Shown piece by piece: positions 33,298 to 39,675 of a stretch of 39,675 nt of DNA. The notes under the pieces were generated by a model. It made no database searches, was not told the origin of the DNA, and was given only the letters and a program-made list of their open reading frames with translations. Every line of letters starts with the position of its first letter. Position 1 is the first letter of the stretch. Origin of the DNA: an uncultured Butyrivibrio sp. GTDB taxonomy: Bacteria > Bacillota > Clostridia > Lachnospirales > Lachnospiraceae. The DNA lies in assembly GCA_946623755.1 (NCBI GenBank), contig CAMORK010000018.1:1-39675 (forward strand), in the 5' to 3' direction. Position numbers and translations under genes: made by a program.

Positions 33298-34492
33298 AGT
33301 ATAATTTCTCTTTCTTGAGCAGAGCTCTCATCTTGTCAAAATCCCTGAAAGTAACGGCGTAGTCCTTAAGATCTCCGTCAGCAGCTTTTTTATCAAGAAT
33401 GCCATCTATCAATTTGTCATAATCTATTTTAGCATCTTTGTTCTGTTTTATCAGATACATAATTGATGCAATTACAGTTTCGCTCAGCTGAACTGCCAGT
33501 GATTCCTTTGATTTGATCGCACCTTTCTCAGGTTCAATGTACTCGTGAAGAAACTCTATTGCCTCCACGGGAAAGTCATTCTCCACATAAAAGTGTTCCA
33601 CATCAGGCCATTTAAGACTTCCGTCCAGAAGACCTATCCTGTGATAATAAGCGCAGGCTTTTACTGCCCTTGCATTAAAACCAAGTCCGAGAGCAATCCT
33701 CTCTGCAAGATATCCCGTATGGATTGCCCTGAAATACTCATCCTTGTCTTTTTCCTTGAGCGCGACAAGAAGCGGATACTCAACATCGTTGATTTCCATG
33801 TACATATCGTTGGATTTCCTGATGACATATACACCGAACATGTTAAGAAATATCAGAAGAATGATCAGATTCAGCATCAGATTCAGTATGGGAAGTATCA
33901 AAAGATTGATGGAAAAAGTCCTGTTCTGAAACAGCACATTAAAAGCTATAAGCAGCACTGCCTGCATCAGCATTGAAATAAATACCGGAAGTGCAACCTG
34001 CGTATTCTCTCCAAGGTCCTTAAAAAGAGCCAGCGCTACAGTTCCTGCGAGAACATACATGAACAGCTCACCAATACTTCCGCTCTCTTCAAGCATTACA
34101 GAAAGAGTTACAAAGAATACTCCCGATAGCATACCTATCTCTGTGTTGGAGAACAGTGCCAGTATAACAATAAGCGACATATACGGCCAAAATGCACTGG
34201 GAATCAGGGAAAAGATACATGACAAAACCACCATGATCATGTAAACAACAAAATATCTGTTTCTCTTATAGAAATTGTCGTAGGAGAACCCTTCCTTGCC
34301 CCTTCCTGCAGCATCCAGCAGCATGAAGATTATAGTCCCTGCACCGATCAGAGAAACAATGGTGTTTCGCATTATAGCCTCATGGCTTTTTCCCAATATA
34401 AATGATATGCCAAATACGAACGCCCCCGTGAACAGGAACATAATGGCATACAGAATCTTTATCCTGTTAAGTGACCCCTTCTCACTTTCCAT
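33281..34492 (-). CDS. short, degenerate PgpH (7TM-HD) homologue, probable pseudoenzyme
   Basis: The 403-residue protein has about seven hydrophobic segments (12-225) and a cytoplasmic region (235-403) that lines up with the HD domain of PgpH, the c-di-AMP phosphodiesterase found between phoH and ybeY. EYPLL, AIHTGYLAERIA (His258) and VKACAYYHRIG match the PgpH pattern. But the HD metal pair is His284-Arg285, the following HHG is LHEYIE, and the late LAD is LSE. The roughly 300-residue extracellular 7TMR-HDED domain of normal PgpH (about 700 residues) is absent. It overlaps phoH by 11 bases and ybeY by 17. Catalysis is unlikely; a retained regulatory or structural role is inference. Confidence 0.75.
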   Translation of the reverse strand: MESEKGSLNRIKILYAIMFLFTGAFVFGISFILGKSHEAIMRNTIVSLIGAGTIIFMLLDAAGRGKEGFSYDNFYKRNRYFVVYMIMVVLSCIFSLIPSAFWPYMSLIVILALFSNTEIGMLSGVFFVTLSVMLEESGSIGELFMYVLAGTVALALFKDLGENTQVALPVFISMLMQAVLLIAFNVLFQNRTFSINLLILPILNLMLNLIILLIFLNMFGVYVIRKSNDMYMEINDVEYPLLVALKEKDKDEYFRAIHTGYLAERIALGLGFNARAVKACAYYHRIGLLDGSLKWPDVEHFYVENDFPVEAIEFLHEYIEPEKGAIKSKESLAVQLSETVIASIMYLIKQNKDAKIDYDKLIDGILDKKAADGDLKDYAVTFRDFDKMRALLKKEKLYYDFLR

Positions 34493-35528
34493 TTAACGAA
34501 CTTCTCTCCAACTTCTGAACTCTTTTCCTGGTCTGCTTATTGGCAGCCTTTTTTTCATAGTCCTCATATGCTTTGACAATCTTCTGAACAAGAGGATGTC
34601 TTACTACATCGGCACTTGTAAGATTACAGAAGGCTATATCGTCAATGCCTTTTAATACTGAAGTTGCGACATCGAGTCCCGACTTTGTTCCGGGCGCCAG
34701 ATCCTTCTGCGAAGCATCACCTGTTATTATCACCTTGGAGCCAAAACCGATTCTGGTCAGGAACATCTTCATCTGAGCAGGTGTAGTATTCTGGGCCTCA
34801 TCCAAAATAATGAAGGCATTGTCCAGAGTTCTTCCCCTCATATATGCCAGCGGAGCAACTTCTATCAGTCCCTTCTCCATATTCTTTATAAAATTCTCTG
34901 TACCCATGATCTGATAAAGAGCATCGTACAAAGGTCTTAAATATGGATCAACCTTGCTCTGGAGATCGCCCGGCAAAAATCCGAGCTTTTCGCCTGCTTC
35001 AATGGCAGGTCTTGTCAGGATAATACGGCTTACTTCATCCCTCTGAAAAGCTGTGATAGCCATAGCCATGGCAAGATAGGTCTTACCTGTTCCGGCAGGG
35101 CCAAGACCAAATACGATCATCTTATTTCTTATGGCATCAATATATCTCTTTTGTCCAAGTGTCTTGGGTTTGATCGGCTTTCCTGAAACCGTATGACAGA
35201 TAACGTCCATATCTATTCCGGCAAGAACGTTATCCTTCTCCCTGACCTCTTTCTCCATTGTATCATCATTCTTGAGAGAAATGGCATATTCCACGCTCTG
35301 CTCTTCAACCAGAGATCCTCGTCTTGAAAGTGTTACCAGCTCTCTGATAATCTGAGATGCTCTGTTTGCTCCTTCCTTGTCGCCGATTATGTGGAGCTGT
35401 CCGTTTCTGTCTATGATCTCAACGGAGAGGCTCTTTTCAATTTTTCTGATATAACTGTCGTTACCGCCAAAGATATTTCTCTCATCCTCAGCTGTAAGCT
35501 GCAGTGTCAGTTCTGTGATCTCACTCAT
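34482..35528 (-). CDS. phoH: PhoH-like ATPase
   Basis: The 348-residue cytoplasmic protein has an N-terminal KH-like part (about 10-75) and a PhoH ATPase domain with Walker A GPAGTGKT (143-150). IILTRPAIEAGEKLGFLPGD and Walker B FIILDEAQN follow. Usually found with ybeY, and thought to act in RNA metabolism together with it. The ATG at 35528 is chosen because GGGGAT lies eight bases upstream; the TTG at 35540 would include that site in the gene. The 3' end overlaps the PgpH-like gene. Confidence 0.95.
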   Translation of the reverse strand: MSEITELTLQLTAEDERNIFGGNDSYIRKIEKSLSVEIIDRNGQLHIIGDKEGANRASQIIRELVTLSRRGSLVEEQSVEYAISLKNDDTMEKEVREKDNVLAGIDMDVICHTVSGKPIKPKTLGQKRYIDAIRNKMIVFGLGPAGTGKTYLAMAMAITAFQRDEVSRIILTRPAIEAGEKLGFLPGDLQSKVDPYLRPLYDALYQIMGTENFIKNMEKGLIEVAPLAYMRGRTLDNAFIILDEAQNTTPAQMKMFLTRIGFGSKVIITGDASQKDLAPGTKSGLDVATSVLKGIDDIAFCNLTSADVVRHPLVQKIVKAYEDYEKKAANKQTRKRVQKLERSSLNGK

Positions 35529-35545
35529 ACATATCCCCAAATCTG

Positions 35546-36028
35546 TTATTTATGATAGGGCTCGTTATTTATTATCCTGTAGCCCCTGTATATCTGCTCA
35601 AGCAGTATTACCCTCATCATCTGATGCGGGAAAGTCATATCCGAAAAACTTATCCCCTGATCCGACCTTTTAAGCACACTCTCATGAAGTCCCAGCGATC
35701 CGCCTATCACAAACTGAATATGGCTGACTCCCGAAAGCGCCTTTTTATCCAGGAAGTCCGCAAAGCTTTCAGATGAGAAGCGCTTGCCGGCTATCTCCAA
35801 AGTACATACAAACGCGTGGTCATCGATACTCTTAAGAATCCTCTCAGCCTCTTTTTTCTTGATCTGATCGCATATGGCAGGCGGCGCATCATCCGGAGTC
35901 TTCTCATCCTGAACCTCGATCACATCAAGTTTGCAATAGCGCGTAAGCCTCTTGGAATACTCTGCAATAGCATCATTCCAGTATTTCTCTTTTATTTTAC
36001 CGACAACTATAAGTGTTATCTTTATCAC
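35546..36028 (-). CDS. rlmH: 23S rRNA (pseudouridine-1915-N3) methyltransferase
   Basis: A SPOUT-fold methyltransferase that modifies helix 69 of 23S rRNA. The 160-residue length is typical. It begins IKITLIVVGKIKEKYW. The knotted SAM-binding end is visible as FVIGGSLGLHESVLKRSD and FPHQMMRVILLEQIYRGYRI, closing with NNEPYHK, the conserved C-terminus. It lies 9 bases behind the MORN gene and 17 before phoH, a ribosome-maturation cluster with ybeY. Confidence 0.97.
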   Translation of the reverse strand: MIKITLIVVGKIKEKYWNDAIAEYSKRLTRYCKLDVIEVQDEKTPDDAPPAICDQIKKKEAERILKSIDDHAFVCTLEIAGKRFSSESFADFLDKKALSGVSHIQFVIGGSLGLHESVLKRSDQGISFSDMTFPHQMMRVILLEQIYRGYRIINNEPYHK

Positions 36029-36037
36029 AAGTACTCC

Positions 36038-37066
36038 TTATTTCCTTGCACTTCCGCCGGTTATTATGCCTGTAACACCATTTCCCCTGGCACCTTCCTT
36101 AGTCATGTAGATATGGCGCTCATTATCTTTCTGAAGACTAAGTACAGGAATCCTGTCCCGGTCATCAACTGCTGCATATAAAACCTGCTCCCAGGTTCCT
36201 GCATCGCATTTGCCATCCCATTCGGTTGTTTCACCGTTTTTGTTCACGATGATAATATACATATCACCATTATAGTAGCCATCCTTGAAACCGCCAATGG
36301 CATTCTGAAGATATACGTCACTATCATTCATATACTCAGAAACATAGTCATAATGTTCCTGTCCCTGCCCGCACGGAAGATCTGATTCCCATTCTCCTGA
36401 ATACATATGCTCTTTTACAACATACTTACTGTAATTCGGATAAAAAGAAATCCAGGTTCCTTTGCCGCTTCTGACACCCTCTGACCATTCTCCGAAGTAG
36501 TACTGATCACCAGCATATATTGCAAGTCCTGTCCCGTTTGGAAGACCGTCTTCAGTAGTGTCTCCATAGTAATAAAAATCGTTACTTCCCAAAAGACTGT
36601 AGGACATGGCTTCAAATCTCTCAAGATGAGCGAGATCTCTTACTGCCTCTGTATTTCCATCGGCCCAATAAGTGTACATCTCGTGCATCTGCGACTTAAT
36701 ATCATATTTGATACCTTTATAAACATCTTTTAAAACTGCTGTGTTTGTTGCGTAAAAGCTGTTTCCTGAAACTGAATTTGCAGCTGTGTCCTTGTACTCT
36801 GACGTTTCAGGCTGTGAAACTTCTGCTGTAGATATATCTAAAACTCCCTGTTCGGAACTTTCTGTCGACGCTGCACTTTCTGTAAGTGTTCCTGTAGAAG
36901 CATCTGCCGATGCCTGAGATTTTGCATAATCAGTGATGTTTTCGTTCATCTTTTCTTCATCGCCCTTATTTTTACCTGAAAGGGCAAGAAAGAAAATCAA
37001 AATAAGCAATATAACCGCTGCGACTCCTGCGGTTATTGCAATCTTAATTTTTTCCTCTTTGTTCAT
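36038..37066 (-). CDS. membrane-anchored MORN-repeat protein
   Basis: The 342-residue protein has a basic start (MNKEEKIKI) and one membrane helix (about 10-29). A Ser/Thr/Glu-rich linker follows (about 35-105), then about four MORN-like units (about 165-290, for example FGEWSEGVRSGKGTW and YSGEWESDLPCGQG), and a C-terminal tail without recognised fold. MORN repeats usually mediate lipid or protein contact; topology suggests the repeats lie outside the cell. Function unknown. It is the first gene of the rlmH-phoH-ybeY unit, preceded by a clear -10 box and a cluster of palindromic boxes, so its promoter drives that unit. Confidence 0.75.
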   Translation of the reverse strand: MNKEEKIKIAITAGVAAVILLILIFFLALSGKNKGDEEKMNENITDYAKSQASADASTGTLTESAASTESSEQGVLDISTAEVSQPETSEYKDTAANSVSGNSFYATNTAVLKDVYKGIKYDIKSQMHEMYTYWADGNTEAVRDLAHLERFEAMSYSLLGSNDFYYYGDTTEDGLPNGTGLAIYAGDQYYFGEWSEGVRSGKGTWISFYPNYSKYVVKEHMYSGEWESDLPCGQGQEHYDYVSEYMNDSDVYLQNAIGGFKDGYYNGDMYIIIVNKNGETTEWDGKCDAGTWEQVLYAAVDDRDRIPVLSLQKDNERHIYMTKEGARGNGVTGIITGGSARK

Positions 37067-37095
37067 GATATAATCTCCACTTCATTAACTTTGTT

Positions 37096-37124
37096 ATTAT
37101 ATCATGGTATCAGGTAATTCTTAA
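37096..37124 (-). promoter_or_regulatory. promoter of the MORN-rlmH-phoH unit
   Basis: A perfect TATAAT (37101-37096) with TTAAGA (37124-37119) 17 bases upstream on the minus strand, about 30 bases before the MORN start codon. The weak -35 is itself part of a repeated TCTTAAGA box. Confidence 0.55.
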
Positions 37125-37162
37125 GATTTACCGTCGAAAATTCTTAAGATTTCTTAAGAATT
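37116..37162. repeat. three copies of AATTCTTAAGA over the -35 region
   Basis: AATTCTTAAGA occurs at 37116-37126 and 37139-37149 (start to start 23 bases). Its reverse complement is at 37152-37162, giving a perfect 11-bp inverted repeat with a 2-base spacer next to a third direct copy. The core TCTTAAGA is palindromic. The arrangement, over and just upstream of the -35, resembles a multi-site operator. No known box is recognised. Confidence 0.6.
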
Positions 37163-37182
37163 AGACTGTATTTCGAAAAAAA

Positions 37183-37205
37183 CTGCCACAGTAAGTCTGT
37201 GGCAG
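37183..37205 (-). terminator. Rho-independent terminator of the nfnA-gltA unit
   Basis: A perfect 9-bp stem CTGCCACAG with a 5-base loop, followed by seven T on the minus strand. It lies 17 bases behind the gltA stop codon. Confidence 0.92.
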
Positions 37206-37221
37206 CTCAGTAAGTACAATA

Positions 37222-38604
37222 TTACTTTGAAAGATACTCATCGATACCCTTTGCAGCAGCCTTTCCGGCTCCCATTGCAAGGATTACCGTAGCAGCTCCG
37301 GTAACAGCATCTCCGCCGGCAAATACGCCTTTCTTGGAGGTCTGTCCGTTTGCTTCCTCAGCAACGATACACTTTCTTCTGTTAACTTCAAGTCCCTCGG
37401 TTGTTGAAGAGATAAGAGGGTTAGGTGATGTGCCCAGTGCCATGATAACTGCATCACACTCAATCTCAAATTCCGACCCCGGAATCTCAACAGGGCTTCT
37501 TCTTCCTGACTCATCAGGCTCTCCGAGCTCCATACGGATACATGTAATGCTCTTAACCCATCCGTTCTCATCAGCGTGGATCTCTACCGGATTTGTGAGT
37601 AGATCAAAAACGATTCCCTCTTCCTTGGCATGATGTACTTCTTCCTTACGTGCAGGAAGCTCTTCCTCACCACGTCTGTATACTACATGAACCTCTGCTC
37701 CAAGTCGAAGAGCTGTTCTTGCAGCGTCCATAGCAACGTTTCCGCCGCCGACAACAACGCACTTCTTAGCCTTCATGATAGGAGTTGTTGAGTTCTCATC
37801 AAAAGCCTTCATGAGGTTACTTCTTGTGAGGTACTCGTTAGCTGAGAACACACCCATAGCCTGCTCGCCGGGGATATTCATGAATCTTGGAAGTCCTGCT
37901 CCGGATCCGATAAATACAGCTTCAAAGCCTTCCTTCTCCATGAGTTCATCTATAGTAACACTCTTACCGATAACTACGTCCGTCTCAAGCTTAACGCCAA
38001 GAGACTTAACGTTCTCGATTTCCTTTTTTACAACAGCGTCCTTAGGAAGACGGAACTCAGGAATACCATAAACAAGTACTCCGCCGGCCTCATGAAGAGC
38101 CTCAAAAATTGTTACGTCATAACCCATCTTGGCAAGATCACCTGCACATGTAAGTCCTGAAGGGCCTGATCCGATAACAGCAACCTTTTTGCCCTTTTTC
38201 TCCTTGGCACCTTCCGGCTTAATGCCCATCTCACGAGCTGTATCAGCAACGTATCTCTCAAGTTTACCAATAGAAACAGGATCACCCTTGATACCTCTTA
38301 CGCACTTACCTTCGCACTGGCTCTCCTGAGGGCATACACGTCCGCATACTGCAGGGAGTGCACTTGATTTGCTGATAACCTGATAAGCTTCCTCGACATT
38401 GCCTTCCTTAACCTTCTGGATAAATCCGGGAATATCGATAGAAACAGGACATCCTGCTACGCACTTAGGATTGGGACAGTTAAGGCATCTTGTAGCCTCA
38501 CTCTCTGCTTCTTCTTTATTGTATCCAAGGCATACTTCCTTGAAGTTCTTAGCTCTCTCTTTTGCGTCCTGCTCACGAACAGGAACTCTTACAAAACCAT
38601 CCAT
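37222..38604 (-). CDS. gltA: NADPH-dependent glutamate synthase small subunit-like / NfnB flavoprotein
   Basis: The 460-residue protein has an N-terminal Fe-S domain with two cysteine groups (C40, C43, C48, C52 and C87, C91, C97, C101). It has an FAD-binding Rossmann site (VAVIGSGPSGLTCAGDLA, about 142-159) and an NADPH site (VVGGGNVAMDAARTALRLGA). It is annotated as glutamate synthase beta subunit in many genomes. Next to a ferredoxin-NADP reductase alpha subunit, however, and with no large glutamate synthase subunit, it is better read as NfnB of the electron-bifurcating NADH-dependent ferredoxin:NADP+ oxidoreductase. GAGGAG precedes the ATG. It follows nfnA across a hairpin-rich 190-base gap. 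Confidence 0.92.
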   Translation of the reverse strand: MDGFVRVPVREQDAKERAKNFKEVCLGYNKEEAESEATRCLNCPNPKCVAGCPVSIDIPGFIQKVKEGNVEEAYQVISKSSALPAVCGRVCPQESQCEGKCVRGIKGDPVSIGKLERYVADTAREMGIKPEGAKEKKGKKVAVIGSGPSGLTCAGDLAKMGYDVTIFEALHEAGGVLVYGIPEFRLPKDAVVKKEIENVKSLGVKLETDVVIGKSVTIDELMEKEGFEAVFIGSGAGLPRFMNIPGEQAMGVFSANEYLTRSNLMKAFDENSTTPIMKAKKCVVVGGGNVAMDAARTALRLGAEVHVVYRRGEEELPARKEEVHHAKEEGIVFDLLTNPVEIHADENGWVKSITCIRMELGEPDESGRRSPVEIPGSEFEIECDAVIMALGTSPNPLISSTTEGLEVNRRKCIVAEEANGQTSKKGVFAGGDAVTGAATVILAMGAGKAAAKGIDEYLSK

Positions 38605-38640
38605 TTGTATCTCCTCTCTATAGTTAATACAATGATATAC

Positions 38641-38668
38641 GGATTGCTTCGCTTCGCTCTCGCAATCC
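38641..38668. repeat. inverted repeat GGATTGC/GCAATCC
   Basis: 7-bp arms with a 14-base loop of GCTTCG-like sequence, about 35 bases upstream of gltA. First of three hairpins in this gap. The CG-rich loop differs from the surrounding AT-rich DNA. Confidence 0.5.
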
Positions 38669-38686
38669 TACATACATTCGAAAATC

Positions 38687-38711
38687 GAAATGCTCATTAT
38701 ATTCGCATTTC
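38687..38711. repeat. inverted repeat GAAATGC/GCATTTC
   Basis: 7-bp arms around an 11-base loop containing TATAAT on the minus strand, followed by a T-run on the plus strand. Second of the three hairpins. Confidence 0.45.
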
Positions 38712-38735
38712 TTTTTTTCTCATGCATGTTCGGTC

Positions 38736-38786
38736 TTCAAGGTCATGTAAATTTTCATGCAAGCATGAAATTTCCATGACTTTGAA
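38736..38786. repeat. long near-perfect hairpin between nfnA and gltA
   Basis: Arms of 25 and 24 bases (from TTCAAGGTCATG at one end to TTCAAAGTCATGG read on the other strand) with two mismatches, one bulge and a 2-base loop. It starts 8 bases behind the nfnA stop codon. No T-run follows on the minus strand, so it is not an ordinary terminator. Possible mRNA processing or stability element, or a small dispersed repeat. Confidence 0.75.
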
Positions 38787-38794
38787 TCCCTATA

Positions 38795-39670
38795 TCATTG
38801 ACAGTTCCCACATCCGCCGTGGTGAGTGTCGCCCTCCTGAGCCTTGAGCATGAGTCTGCCCTCCTCAGTCTTGTAGAGCTTCATTCTGTTCATAGCCTGA
38901 TCAAAGTCAACCTTGTGACCGTCAAACTCAGGTCCGTCTACACAAGCGAATTTAACTTCTCCGCCAACAGTAAGTCTGCAGGCTCCGCACATACCTGTTC
39001 CGTCAACCATGATCGGATTCATGCTTACGATTGTAGGAATTCCGAGCTCCTTAGTGAGCTTGCAAACGAATTTCATCATGATCATAGGTCCGATTGCTAC
39101 GCAGTGATCATACTTGTGACCTTCATTCCACAGATCCTGAAGTGCTACTGTTACCATACCGCTTCTGCCATAGGATCCGTCATCTGTTGTGATGTGAAGG
39201 TTACATACTTCTTTGAATCTGTCCTCAAGGATAACAAGGTCTTTATTCTTGGCCCCGATAATTACATCGCACTCTACACCATGTTCCTTGAGCCATTTTG
39301 CCTGTGGATATACAGGAGCTGTTCCAACACCTCCTGCGATGAAAACTATCTTTTTCTTTTTGAGTTCTTCGATATCTTCCTCAACAAGATCAGATGGCTT
39401 TCCAAGTGGTCCTACAACATCAGCAAGCTCATCCCCAGCCTTAAGTTTTGAAAGTTTGTAGGTCTCTGCACCGATAGCCTGAACAACGATTTCGACAGTC
39501 CCCTTCTCTCTGTCGTAGTCACAGATTGTAAGCGGGATTCTCTCTCCGTCCTTGTTGACGCGGATGATCAGGAACTGTCCCGGCAAACATGAGCCTGCAA
39601 CACGAGGAGCTTCAACAATCATCTGAAAAATGTTTGTTGTAAGCTCACGGGCTTCCAAAATTTTGAACAT
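38795..39670 (-). CDS. ferredoxin-NADP+ reductase subunit alpha (NfnA-like)
   Basis: The 291-residue protein has an FAD-binding ferredoxin-reductase domain (about 1-95, RIPLTICDYD), an NAD-binding domain (about 105-215, FIAGGVGTAPVYP) and a C-terminal [2Fe-2S] site. The cluster ligands are Asp223, Cys228, Cys231 and Cys243 (VDGTGMCGACRL, FACVDGPEFDG), the Asp ligand being typical of NfnA. With the downstream gltA/NfnB it would form the cytoplasmic complex that couples NADH and reduced ferredoxin oxidation to NADP+ reduction. Dihydroorotate dehydrogenase PyrK-type subunits are the nearest alternative, but the partner gene favours NfnA. The start is 5 bases from the window edge, so its ribosome binding site cannot be judged. 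Confidence 0.9.
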   Translation of the reverse strand: MFKILEARELTTNIFQMIVEAPRVAGSCLPGQFLIIRVNKDGERIPLTICDYDREKGTVEIVVQAIGAETYKLSKLKAGDELADVVGPLGKPSDLVEEDIEELKKKKIVFIAGGVGTAPVYPQAKWLKEHGVECDVIIGAKNKDLVILEDRFKEVCNLHITTDDGSYGRSGMVTVALQDLWNEGHKYDHCVAIGPMIMMKFVCKLTKELGIPTIVSMNPIMVDGTGMCGACRLTVGGEVKFACVDGPEFDGHKVDFDQAMNRMKLYKTEEGRLMLKAQEGDTHHGGCGNCQ

Positions 39671-39675
39671 AAAAA

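Noticed and set aside
37222-38604. True glutamate synthase (GOGAT) beta subunit
   Set aside because: No large subunit is adjacent and the partner gene is an NfnA-type reductase, so the NfnB reading is preferred although the symbol gltA is commonly applied.
38798-39451. 217-residue open frame opposite nfnA
   Set aside because: Antisense to a well-conserved gene, rich in Ser/Val/Cys from reversed codons, with no binding site and no recognisable domain.

Overview
The window looks like chromosomal DNA of an anaerobic Lachnospiraceae-type firmicute, most likely Butyrivibrio or a close relative. This is an inference. It rests on moderate-to-low GC, strong GGAGG-type ribosome binding sites, an NfnAB electron-bifurcating pair, the phoH/ybeY/rlmH neighbourhood, a sugar ABC transporter next to a LacZ-type beta-galactosidase, and the style of the hybrid histidine kinase. 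I see no rRNA, tRNA, CRISPR, phage or IS element. Almost every gene is on the minus strand, so transcription runs from high to low coordinates. The clear exception is aroC; a gene fragment at the left edge may be a second.

Layout in transcription order: (1) nfnA and gltA/nfnB (39670-37222), separated by an unusually hairpin-rich gap and ended by a terminator. (2) A long, tightly packed unit (37066-26589): MORN-repeat membrane protein, rlmH, phoH, a degenerate PgpH-like membrane protein, ybeY, a MurJ/SpoVB-type flippase, two flavoproteins, 5-formyl-THF cyclo-ligase and finally an AraC regulator with its own terminator. (3) A galactoside uptake and hydrolysis unit (26388-19927): lipoprotein binding protein, a hairpin, two permeases, lacZ and a previously uncalled 36-residue membrane peptide, then a strong terminator. 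(4) A hybrid sensor kinase followed by proA, a tandem class II aldolase-like protein and an S66 peptidase (19638-13088), ended by a terminator. (5) A beta-propeller lactonase convergent with aroC, sharing a bidirectional terminator. (6) vanY-tgt, then a single yajC with its own promoter and terminator. (7) leuB, a GT-C membrane glycosyltransferase, ilvD, ilvB and an L,D-transpeptidase (7800-62).

Taken together, most of the window is housekeeping: branched-chain amino acid, proline and chorismate synthesis, queuosine, ribosome maturation and envelope building. One accessory sugar-utilisation cassette is embedded in it. The AraC protein at the end of the housekeeping unit is the obvious candidate regulator of the lacZ cassette.

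I found no clearly new multi-gene system. The least ordinary items are: a PgpH homologue that has lost its extracellular domain and its HD metal site, in the conserved phoH-ybeY position; the 36-aa membrane peptide behind lacZ; a 24/25-nt-arm hairpin with two smaller inverted repeats between nfnA and gltA; three copies of an 11-bp palindromic box over the promoter of the MORN gene; and the proA/tandem-aldolase/S66 unit.
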